This document shows, in pieces, positions 7,807 to 14,042 of a stretch of DNA of 15,913 nt (positions are counted from its first letter, which is position 1; each line of letters opens with the position of its first letter). Made by a program: the position numbers and the translations under genes. The stretch is from UCB3 sp964415605. Its GTDB lineage: Bacteria > Chloroflexota > Anaerolineae > Epilineales > Epilineaceae. The notes beneath the pieces are model-generated. The model had not been told where the DNA came from. It saw nothing but the letters and a program-made list of their open reading frames with translations, and ran no database searches. Location: the NCBI GenBank assembly GCA_964415605.1, contig CAYQBA010000111.1:1-15913 (forward strand), in the 5' to 3' direction.

Positions 7807-8573
7807 GCTTCCGCCGGATGCTGGCGTATCGCGCCGCCACCCTGGCGGGGCTGGGAACCAACTTCTTCTTCGGCATGCTCCGGGCGTTCATCTTCATCGC
7901 GCTGTTCGACGCCGCGCGGGGCGGCCGGGTGGCCGGCTACGACCTCCCGGCGGCCATCACCTACACGGCGCTCACCCAGGCCTTCATCGCGCCGGTGATG
8001 ATCTGGGGCAGCTACGACGTGATGCAGACCATCCGCACCGGCCAGATTGCCGGCGACCTGACCCGTCCGCTGGACTTCCAGCGCTTCTGGCTTGCGCAGG
8101 ACGTCGGGCGCGCCGTCTTCAACGTGGCCGCGCGCGGCGTGACGATCATGGCCGCTTACGCGCTGGTCTTCGACCTGACCTGGCCGAACTCGGCCGGCCG
8201 CTGGCTCGTGTTTGCCGTGTCGGCCGTGCTCGCCGTCCTCGCCAGCTTCGGCTGGCGGTTTCTGGTCAACCTGGCGGCGTTCTGGACGGTCGACGCCGTC
8301 GGCGTGGGGCGGATGGCGTTCATCGGGGTATTGCTCTTCAGCGGGCTCGTCGTGCCGCTGAGGTTCATGCCGCCCGCGCTGCAAACGCTGGCGCGCGCCC
8401 TGCCGTTCGCCGGGTTCATGAACACGCCGTCCGAGATCTTCCTGGGCATCGCGACCGGCCGCGGCCTCGCCGTGGCCCTTGGCCTGCAGCTGGCCTGGAC
8501 GGTGGCGCTCATCGGCCTCGGCCGGGTTGTCTACGGCCGCGGCGTGCGGCGCCTGATCATCCAGGGAGGATGA
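7779..8573 (+). CDS. ABC-2 type transporter permease (ABC2_membrane_6/DUF990-like), no adjacent ATPase
   Basis: This 264-residue integral membrane protein has about six hydrophobic segments. Its N-terminus (RLSFRRMLAYRAATLAGLGTNFFFG) resembles ABC-2 permeases of the PF06182 group, which export lipids, polysaccharides or drugs when paired with a second permease and an ATP-binding subunit. Neither partner is next to it: upstream is the divergent sppA, downstream a lipoprotein. The start is taken as GTG 7779 because the family N-terminus begins there. No Shine-Dalgarno precedes it and no better in-frame start is seen. It ends TGA 8571-8573, overlapping an ATG at 8570 (ATGA), so it is very probably co-transcribed with the lipoprotein. 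The substrate is unknown. The family call is fairly strong. Confidence 0.85.
   Translation: MLYLALARLSFRRMLAYRAATLAGLGTNFFFGMLRAFIFIALFDAARGGRVAGYDLPAAITYTALTQAFIAPVMIWGSYDVMQTIRTGQIAGDLTRPLDFQRFWLAQDVGRAVFNVAARGVTIMAAYALVFDLTWPNSAGRWLVFAVSAVLAVLASFGWRFLVNLAAFWTVDAVGVGRMAFIGVLLFSGLVVPLRFMPPALQTLARALPFAGFMNTPSEIFLGIATGRGLAVALGLQLAWTVALIGLGRVVYGRGVRRLIIQGG
8564..8569 (+). promoter_or_regulatory. Ribosome binding site deciding the lipoprotein start
   Basis: GGGAGG lies nine bases before ATG 8579 and directly abuts ATG 8570. The spacing favours 8579, although the in-frame ATG 8570 overlaps the permease stop as ATGA and cannot be excluded. The difference is three residues. Confidence 0.55.
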
Positions 8574-8578
8574 GCCTC

Positions 8579-9427
8579 ATGCCGCAGTCGAGCCTGTCGG
8601 GCCCCGCCGCCGCTGCCGGCTTGCGCGGGCGTGTCAACGCGCCGCCATCCCCCCGGCTGAGCGCTGCCGTCGCCTGCGTGGTGCCCGCCTCCATCGCCGC
8701 CACCTTGGCGGTGGCCGTCGTCGCCTGCGGCCGCGGGGGGATTGCCGGCCCGCGCGACACGCGGCCCCCTCCAGCCGATGACGCGACCCCGACGTTCGTC
8801 ACGGCCCACTACATCGACCTCGGGGCCGTCGGCCGCATCTCGCGGTTCCGGTCCGCGGTCGGGCACGACTACAGCGACGACTTCGAGACGTGCCGCAGCA
8901 TGAAGCACTACTTCGAGCCGCGGGCCGGCATCGACCCTACCCGCATCGCGATCTTCGCACCGGTCGACGGTACCGTGGCCGAGCTACGAGAGGAATGGGC
9001 GGGTACGCAGGTCGGGATCCAGGCGGCCGAGCGACCGGCGTTCACGCTCGTCGTCTTCCACGTGCACGTGGACCCGCCGCTGGCGGTCGGCGACCGCGTG
9101 CGCGCCGGCCAGCGGCTGGGCACCCATATCGGCCCGCAGACGATGTCGGACATCGCGGTCCGCGAGGCCACCCCGCACGGGATGCGCCTGGTGTCTTACT
9201 TCGAGGTGCTGTCGGACGCGCGGTTCGCGGAGGTCGCGGCCCTCGGACCGGCGCGGCGGGCGGACGCCATCATCGGCGCCGCCGAGCGCGATCGCCGCCC
9301 GCTGCGCTGCCAGGGCGACCGGTTCCTCGATCCACCGGGCGACGCCGACTGGCTGATCTTGCGCCCGCGGCCGACGACAAGCACAATCAGCATGATCTGC
9401 CATGCCCTACATCCACCAGGTCTCTGA
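8579..9427 (+). CDS. Putative lipoprotein with M23-like (lysostaphin-fold) metallopeptidase domain
   Basis: The 282-residue product has an unusually long N-region, then a hydrophobic stretch ending in a lipobox-like VVAC (Cys50), so it is probably a lipoprotein exposed outside the membrane. The mature part contains GHDYSDD (HxxxD, His96/Asp100), then FAPVDGTV, and FHVHVDPPLAVGDRVRAGQRLGTH with HxH (His161, His163). HxxxD, then HxH followed by V-x-x-G-D-x-V-x-A-G-Q-x-L-G is the arrangement of M23 zinc peptidases that cut peptidoglycan cross-bridges. The overall similarity is loose, so a non-catalytic relative is possible. It follows the permease almost without a gap. Its last 26 bases overlap the next gene, and the final 20 residues look like a run-on tail. 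It probably belongs to an envelope-related operon. Confidence 0.75.
   Translation: MPQSSLSGPAAAAGLRGRVNAPPSPRLSAAVACVVPASIAATLAVAVVACGRGGIAGPRDTRPPPADDATPTFVTAHYIDLGAVGRISRFRSAVGHDYSDDFETCRSMKHYFEPRAGIDPTRIAIFAPVDGTVAELREEWAGTQVGIQAAERPAFTLVVFHVHVDPPLAVGDRVRAGQRLGTHIGPQTMSDIAVREATPHGMRLVSYFEVLSDARFAEVAALGPARRADAIIGAAERDRRPLRCQGDRFLDPPGDADWLILRPRPTTSTISMICHALHPPGL
9359..9387 (+). promoter_or_regulatory. Candidate internal promoter for the AhpD-like selenoprotein gene
   Basis: TTGCGC (9359-9364), a 17-base spacer and CACAAT (9382-9387) lie inside the end of the lipoprotein gene. The predicted start, near 9394, is about eight bases before ATG 9402. The -35 match is only three of six, the -10 four of six. 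Confidence 0.35.
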
Positions 9428-10034
9428 CGCCGAAGCCACCGGCGCCGCCAGGCACGCGCTCGACGCCGCCGTTCAGCGCGCGGGACGCGTGTGGAACATC
9501 GTGCGGATCATGACGCCCAACGTCGAGGTGCTCGACGCCTCGATGGGCCTGTACCGCGCGCTGATGTTCGGCGACTCGCCGCTGACGCGCGCCCAGCGCG
9601 AGATGCTCGCGGTGGTGGTCAGCCGCGCGAACCACTGCGTCTACTGAACGCAGGCGCACGCGCACGACCTCCGGGCCGAGGTCACGGGCTCCACGATCGA
9701 CGCCGAGGCTGACGCGCGGGTGCATGCCGTCGCCCGCGACTGGCGCGCGGCGCGGCTGAGCGAGGTCGACGCGGCGTTGTGCGCGTTCGCCGAGAAGCTG
9801 ACGCGCGACCCCCGCGCCATGGGACTGCCCGACGTCGCCGCCCTCCGCGCGGTCGGGCTGGGCGACCGCGCAATCCACGACGCCACGCAGGTGATCGCCT
9901 ACTTCAACTACATCAACCGCGTGGCGGATGCCCTTGGCGTCGAGCCCGAGACGTTCATCCGGCCGTGGGGGGCGCCGGAGGCGGGCGATCCTCCGGCGGA
10001 CCCCCATCTGCCAACAGCCGCTCCGCCGCGATGA
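9402..10034 (+). CDS. AhpD-like peroxidase-related enzyme with in-frame TGA read as selenocysteine (CxxU)
   Basis: The frame encodes 210 residues if the TGA at 9645-9647 is read through. Residues 1-81 (MPYIHQVSDAEATG... RAQREMLAVVVSRANHCVY) match the carboxymuconolactone-decarboxylase/AhpD superfamily, subgroup uncharacterized peroxidase-related enzymes. After the TGA the same frame continues with TQAHAHDLRAE and ends with the family C-terminus (DRAIHDATQVIAYFNYINRVADALGVE). The family motif is CxxCxxxH; here it reads Cys79-Val-Tyr-TGA-Thr-Gln-Ala-His86, so the TGA replaces the second redox Cys alone. A hairpin follows at 9666-9683. Such enzymes reduce peroxides through a Cys pair, and selenocysteine would raise the reactivity. 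AhpD-like selenoproteins are known from metagenomic surveys. The alternative is a nonsense mutation or base error of TGC. The start overlaps the lipoprotein gene by 26 bases; the end overlaps the SulP gene by 80 bases on the opposite strand. Confidence 0.8.
9645..9647 (+). other. TGA codon, probable selenocysteine insertion site
   Basis: This in-frame TGA stands between NHCVY and TQAH, at residue 82, where homologues carry the resolving or peroxidatic Cys. It would be missed by standard annotation, which splits the gene into pieces near 9402-9647 and 9720-10034. Confidence 0.78.
9666..9683 (+). promoter_or_regulatory. Candidate bacterial SECIS apical hairpin
   Basis: GACCTC (9666-9671) and GAGGTC (9678-9683) form a perfect 6-bp stem with the 6-base loop CGGGCC. 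The second loop base is G and lies about 25 bases after the TGA. Bacterial SECIS elements are known as short stem-loops just downstream of UGA with a G in the first two loop positions, and the E. coli fdhF loop has a similar NGGNCN pattern. The bulged U important for E. coli SelB is not seen, but it is not universal. SelB binding is inferred. Confidence 0.6.
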
Positions 10035-11646
10035 TCGCCTGGTCGGCACCCCAGAACAGGTTCTCGGCGCCGATGGCGGCCACCACGCCGCCCCGCTCGA
10101 GTATCCGCCGCACGTTGCCGTGCGCCCCGGCGAGCATCAGCCGGCCGCCCTGCGCCGCCAGGCGATCGTGGGCCGCCAGGAGCGCCTGGAGGCCGGACGT
10201 GTCGACGAGCGGCACCCCGCGCATCGAGAGGATCAGGATCTGCACGCCTTCGAGATGCCTGAACGCCTCGTTGAAGCGGTCCGTGGCGGCGAAGAACAGC
10301 GGGCCCGTCAGGTAGCCGACGCGGATGCCGTCCGCCGGATGCGCCAGCGCGATGCCCCGCTCCCGCAGCCGGTTCACGTCGACCGGCTGCACGTCGATGT
10401 CGAGCCGCGCGATCTGGCTGAGGAACACCGCCCCGGACAGGAACGCGCCGATCAAGATCGCCTGCGTCAGGTCAAGCGCGACCGTCGCCGCCAACGTGAT
10501 GGCGAAGGTGGCCATGGCCGTCTTGAGGCGCCGGCCGAAGATGTAGTGGATGGCCTCCCACTCGTTCATGCGCCAGGCGGTGACGATGAGCACCCCGGCG
10601 AGACCCGCCAGCGGGATGCGCGACATGATCGGCGCGAGGGCGAACATCGACGCGAGCAGCACGCCGGCGTGGACGATGCCGGTGAGGCGAGTGCGGCCGC
10701 CGCTCTTGATGCCGACGCTGGTGCGCGCGATGGCGGCGGTCGCCGGCACGCCGCCGAAAAACGGGATGAGCATGTTGCCGACGCCCTGAGCGATCAGCTC
10801 CTGGTTGGCGTGCAGGCGGATGCCGGTCATATTGCTGGCCACGGCGCCGCACAGGAGGCTCTCGACGGCGCCCAGCGCGGCGATGGTCGCCGCCGGCGCC
10901 ACGAAGTCCCGCCACTGGGCCCACGGGATGGCCCCGAGCGTCAGCCGCTCATCAAGGATCAACGTGCGCGGGATCGCGCCGATTTGGGCGACGTCCCAGC
11001 CGGCCACGATGGTAACCGCCGTGGCGGCGACGATGCCGAGGAGCGACGCCGGAAACCGCGCGTTCCAGGGCTTGGGCCACAGCACCATCGTGGCGACAAC
11101 GAGCCCCCCCAGGGCCAGCGCATGCCAGTCAGGGGTGAAGCCGCCGCCGAAGTAGCCGGCCAGCTTGAGCACGGCCGAATCCACCGGCGTCGTCCGCACG
11201 CCGAGGAGGTTGTCGATCTGCCCGATCGCGATGATGGCCGCGATGCCCGACGTGAAGCCGGTGACGACGGGCGACGGCACGAAGGCGATGAATCGGCCCA
11301 GCCGCAGCACGCCCACCACGAGCAAGATGGCCCCGGACATCAGCCCGGCGACCCAGATGCCGGGCAGGCCGTGACGCTGGGCGAGCACGATGAGGACCGC
11401 GCTCATCGCGCCGGTGGGGCCCGAGATCTGATACGGGGCGCCGGACAGGCCGCCGATGACCAGCCCGGCCAGGATCGCGGTGACGAGCCCGGCGGCGGCG
11501 GACGCGCCGGACGCCACGCCGAACGCCAGCGCGAGCGGCAGCGCGACGGCGGCGACGGTGATGCCGGCGAGGGCGTCGCGGCGGAAGGTGTCGGCGCCAT
11601 AGCCGTCAAACTCGGCGCGGATGTTCTGGATGGAGTTACGGGGCAT
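9955..11646 (-). CDS. SulP family anion transporter with C-terminal STAS domain
   Basis: The 563-residue product has the two-part structure of SulP/SLC26 transporters. The membrane domain (about 20-420) begins with FRRDALAGITVAAVALPLALAFGVASG and contains the conserved SGPTGAMSAVL and FVPSPVVTGFTSGIA stretches. A cytoplasmic STAS domain (about 420-545) carries VPLVDTSGLQALL, with Asp482-Thr-Ser at the site phosphorylated in anti-sigma-factor antagonists. Known family members carry sulfate, bicarbonate or dicarboxylates in symport or exchange; the substrate cannot be told from sequence and no carbonic anhydrase or sulfur gene is adjacent. ATG 11646 is chosen because the conserved N-terminus begins just after it. 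Longer in-frame extensions would cover the TATAAT promoter. No strong Shine-Dalgarno is visible. The Pro-rich last 26 codons overlap the AhpD-like gene tail to tail. Confidence 0.93.
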   Translation of the reverse strand: MPRNSIQNIRAEFDGYGADTFRRDALAGITVAAVALPLALAFGVASGASAAAGLVTAILAGLVIGGLSGAPYQISGPTGAMSAVLIVLAQRHGLPGIWVAGLMSGAILLVVGVLRLGRFIAFVPSPVVTGFTSGIAAIIAIGQIDNLLGVRTTPVDSAVLKLAGYFGGGFTPDWHALALGGLVVATMVLWPKPWNARFPASLLGIVAATAVTIVAGWDVAQIGAIPRTLILDERLTLGAIPWAQWRDFVAPAATIAALGAVESLLCGAVASNMTGIRLHANQELIAQGVGNMLIPFFGGVPATAAIARTSVGIKSGGRTRLTGIVHAGVLLASMFALAPIMSRIPLAGLAGVLIVTAWRMNEWEAIHYIFGRRLKTAMATFAITLAATVALDLTQAILIGAFLSGAVFLSQIARLDIDVQPVDVNRLRERGIALAHPADGIRVGYLTGPLFFAATDRFNEAFRHLEGVQILILSMRGVPLVDTSGLQALLAAHDRLAAQGGRLMLAGAHGNVRRILERGGVVAAIGAENLFWGADQAIIAAERLLADGGPPEDRPPPAPPTAG

Positions 11647-11694
11647 GGTCGTCGGTCTCGCAGTGGCAGCAGGGATCGCATTCCCAACGCCAAA

Positions 11695-11700
11695 ATTATA
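11695..11700 (-). promoter_or_regulatory. Consensus -10 box for the SulP gene
   Basis: Read on the minus strand this is a perfect TATAAT in a short A/T-rich island, rare in this window. CCGACT stands 17 bases upstream as a partial -35 (GAC matched). The predicted start near 11688 gives a leader of about 40 bases before ATG 11646. Confidence 0.55.
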
Positions 11701-11813
11701 GTCCTCAGGGCGGCCGGAGTCGGGACGCGTCGACGGGCGGTGGTGCCGGCCCCCCGATCCTCCGCCCGCTCGCGGCTGACGGGCCGGGCTCCGCCGCGCC
11801 CGAGGCGAGATGC

Positions 11814-11842
11814 TTGTCACGCCCTCGCATCCGCGCTACCAT
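11814..11842 (+). promoter_or_regulatory. Sigma-70-type promoter for the secreted TPT-linker protein
   Basis: TTGTCA (11814-11819), a 17-base spacer and TACCAT (11837-11842) each match the consensus at five and four of six positions respectively. The spacing is ideal and it points toward ATG 11970. Confidence 0.5.
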
Positions 11843-11969
11843 GCCCTTGCGATCTGCGCGATCGCGATGGGGCGCCGGCACGGCGGTCATTCGACGCGGC
11901 CAGGCATGCCCCGCCCCTACGAACCCCCTCGGGCGCCGCCCGCGCCACGCACGCTCACGGAGACCACCG

Positions 11970-13055
11970 ATGCCGCAGCAGCCCACGCCATCCCGATCCC
12001 GCCGGGCGGTCGCCGTCACCGTGGCCACGGCTGCCTTGCTGACCATCGCGACCGTGATCTCGGACGTCGGCGCCGGCTGGTCGGCCCCGTCGCTCGCCGC
12101 GGCACCGGCCGCGCGGTTGGCGCAGGGGCTCGACGTCCGGATCGCCCTGCCGCTCCTCATGAAGTCCGCGGGCCTGTCCGACCTTCCGCCGGCGGCGACC
12201 GCCGTGCCGGTCACGCCGACGCCCACCGCCCGGCCGGCCACCCCGACCGCGACGGCGATCGCGCCGACGGCCGCGCCGACCGCGTCGCCGACGGCCGCGC
12301 CCCCGTCGCCGACGGCGACCGACTTGCCGGCGACGGCAACGGCCACCCCACCCCCCACCGACGCGCCGACCGAGACTCCGACAGTCGAGCCGACGCCCAC
12401 ACCGAAACCCCTGCCCGCGACCATGTGCACCGAGCTGGTGATCAACGGCGACTTCGAGCGCGGGGCCACGGGCTGGGACCTCTTCACCAACGCCGGTGCG
12501 CGTTACGACCGGCTGACCCGCGTCGTGCGCCAGCCGGCCAACGGCGAACGCGTGCAGCCGCATGGCGGCACATGGGTGGCGCAGCTCGGCGGCGGCACCG
12601 GCAGCTGGACCGACGAGATCACCAACCCGGATCCCGCCGCCGCGCGCGGCTACCTCCTGCCGGCCGCCTCCGAGATGGTGTCCGCGACGCTGACGTTCCA
12701 GTTCGCGCTCGACACGCAGGAGACACGCGATCGCATCCCCAACGATCGCTTCCACGTGACGCTGATGAACGAGGACGCGAGCGACCAGATCCAGGTGCTC
12801 GACACGCCGATCTCGGAGGAGACGCAGCTGCCCGGCGAGTGGAAACGCTACGCCTTCGACGTCACGCAGGCATTGACGGCGCGGCGGCGTTGGGACCGCG
12901 CCCGCCTCAAGTTCAAGAGCGAGAACAGCCTGGAATTCGCCACGTGGCATACCCTGGACGACGTGTCGCTCCAGCTGTGCGTCATTCGCGAGGGCGTCGC
13001 GGGGCTCAGCCTGCCGTTGCGGGGTTGGATCGACGCACCCCAGCGCGGCCGCTGA
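11970..13055 (+). CDS. Secreted protein with TPT-rich linker and C-terminal carbohydrate-binding-like domain
   Basis: The 361-residue product starts at ATG 11970, seven bases after GGAG (11959-11962). Residues 1-35 are an export signal with an Arg-rich n-region. After it comes LDVRIALPLLMKS, then a Thr/Pro/Ala linker (about 78-150, repeated TPT, APT and TAT). A globular domain follows (about 152-340), opening with Cys153 and LVINGDFERGATGWDLF, containing HGGTWVAQLGG, and closing with TWHTLDDVSLQLC (Cys337). The INGDFE...GW opening and LDDVSL close are typical of beta-jelly-roll modules found at the ends of secreted proteins, many of which bind sugars. The two bracketing Cys may form a disulfide. 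No catalytic domain is visible, so it is probably a surface or binding protein. Two-part secreted proteins with this linker are common in Chloroflexota. It is followed 110 bases later by a separate operon. Confidence 0.85.
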   Translation: MPQQPTPSRSRRAVAVTVATAALLTIATVISDVGAGWSAPSLAAAPAARLAQGLDVRIALPLLMKSAGLSDLPPAATAVPVTPTPTARPATPTATAIAPTAAPTASPTAAPPSPTATDLPATATATPPPTDAPTETPTVEPTPTPKPLPATMCTELVINGDFERGATGWDLFTNAGARYDRLTRVVRQPANGERVQPHGGTWVAQLGGGTGSWTDEITNPDPAAARGYLLPAASEMVSATLTFQFALDTQETRDRIPNDRFHVTLMNEDASDQIQVLDTPISEETQLPGEWKRYAFDVTQALTARRRWDRARLKFKSENSLEFATWHTLDDVSLQLCVIREGVAGLSLPLRGWIDAPQRGR

Positions 13056-13152
13056 CGCCAGGTTGACGCGAGCGCCGTGCACGAAGTCCGACCGCCGCGA
13101 GACGACTCGCCATGGAATGGAACGCCCGGCGGCGGCCGATGGTAGTACCGTC

Positions 13153-13158
13153 GGAGGT
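13153..13158 (+). promoter_or_regulatory. Ribosome binding site fixing the start at 13166
   Basis: GGAGGT stands seven bases before ATG 13166, the best Shine-Dalgarno in the window. An in-frame ATG at 13112 would place 18 extra residues in front of a complete signal peptide and has no such site. Confidence 0.75.
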
Positions 13159-13165
13159 GTCCATC

Positions 13166-14029
13166 ATGAACGTTCTCGATTTCGCAGCGCCGCGACACTG
13201 GCCCGTGGCCGTCGCCGTGGCGCTGCTCGCCGCGGCGCTTGGGGTGCTCGGCGGCCCGTCGCGACCCGTTCTGGCGAGCGATCCGATGGGCGTTTACAGC
13301 CTGGTCGGCGACGTGCAGTACGAGCCCGACAAGCTGAACCCGGACCGCATCCGGGTCTACGGCGTCCACGCGCTGTCCTATCGCCCGAAGGAAGGCGAGC
13401 GGCGCAACTGGGGCATCTACACCGATCCGGCCCCCGGCTACCTCTACTTCACCTGCCCGCCCGGCCAGCTCGACGTGTGCCAGCTCCAATGGCAGGACCT
13501 CGAGAAGGCCATCGGCGCGCCCCGCTGCGCCGCTTACGGCAACCGGTACGACACCGATCCCGAGCCCAACGGGCGCCTCCGGCCGCGGGGCGAGTCGCCG
13601 GCCGATCCCGACCGCTACCCCATCGGCCAAGGCGTGACGATGACCGACCGCGGCATGGACGACATCTGCGGACGCATCCGCAAGGCCGCGGCCGACCTCG
13701 GCACGCCGGTGGCCTTGCCCACGGACCCGCCGTCCACCGACACGCCGTCGGCCAAGGACCCGGCAACCGCGCCGGCCGCCGCAGCGCCGGCGACGGCACC
13801 GCCGGGCGGCTACCTGCCGAAGGTCGAGGGCGACGCGGCGACGACGGCGGCACCGGCGGTGGCGCCGGGCGATGTCGAAGCCTCGAAGACCGGTGCGAGC
13901 GCCGATGCCGCCGCCGGCGGCGCCCCCGGGCGCGCGGTGCCGCCCGGCCTCGTGCTCGTGGTCATGCTCGGCGTCGGCGCGGCCGCCGTGGGCGCCGCGC
14001 TGGTCCTCTCGCGCGGTCAACGCCCCTAG
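13166..14029 (+). CDS. Uncharacterised exported protein with C-terminal membrane anchor
   Basis: The 287-residue product has a signal peptide (residues 1-38, ending RPVLAS). A compact N-terminal domain follows (about 40-180): VYSLVGDVQYEPDKLNP, IRVYGVHALSYRP, GYLYFTCPP, LQWQDLEKAIG and CAAYGNRYD. It contains four Cys, which could pair outside the cell. A Pro/Ala/Thr-rich linker (about 195-255) leads to one hydrophobic helix (about 261-281) and a short Arg tail, so the domain is probably displayed on the outer face of the membrane. The pattern of an RV-x-VYG strand, a GYLYF strand and a W-x-DL helix recalls an unnamed family of small exported proteins in several phyla, but no function is known to me. 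It begins an operon: the desaturase-fusion gene follows 13 bases after its TAG. Confidence 0.8.
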   Translation: MNVLDFAAPRHWPVAVAVALLAAALGVLGGPSRPVLASDPMGVYSLVGDVQYEPDKLNPDRIRVYGVHALSYRPKEGERRNWGIYTDPAPGYLYFTCPPGQLDVCQLQWQDLEKAIGAPRCAAYGNRYDTDPEPNGRLRPRGESPADPDRYPIGQGVTMTDRGMDDICGRIRKAAADLGTPVALPTDPPSTDTPSAKDPATAPAAAAPATAPPGGYLPKVEGDAATTAAPAVAPGDVEASKTGASADAAAGGAPGRAVPPGLVLVVMLGVGAAAVGAALVLSRGQRP

Positions 14030-14042
14030 CGGAAGCGACGGC

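Larger units (their letters stand above)
11647..11969. other. Intergenic region between divergent SulP and secreted-protein genes
   Basis: This 323-base stretch holds a minus-strand TATAAT promoter toward the transporter and a plus-strand TTGTCA/TACCAT promoter toward the secreted protein. Around 11902-11922 lies a short GGCATGCC...CCCCTACGAA sequence that resembles half of a dispersed palindromic repeat. The plus-strand leader would be about 120 bases. Open frames crossing it are Arg/Pro-rich and look non-coding. No RNA gene is seen. Confidence 0.6.

Noticed and set aside
9673..9680. Hairpin after the TGA as an intrinsic terminator
   Set aside because: No U-run follows and the coding frame continues through it with conserved family residues.
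9402..10034. Pseudogene reading of the AhpD-like gene
   Set aside because: There is a single TGA exactly at a redox-Cys position, no frameshift, full conservation on both sides and a downstream hairpin. Kept as the main alternative until reads are checked.
9928..12042. A 704-codon plus-strand frame opposite the SulP gene
   Set aside because: It is a His/Arg/Asp-rich antisense shadow. The minus-strand SulP membrane and STAS motifs are unmistakable.
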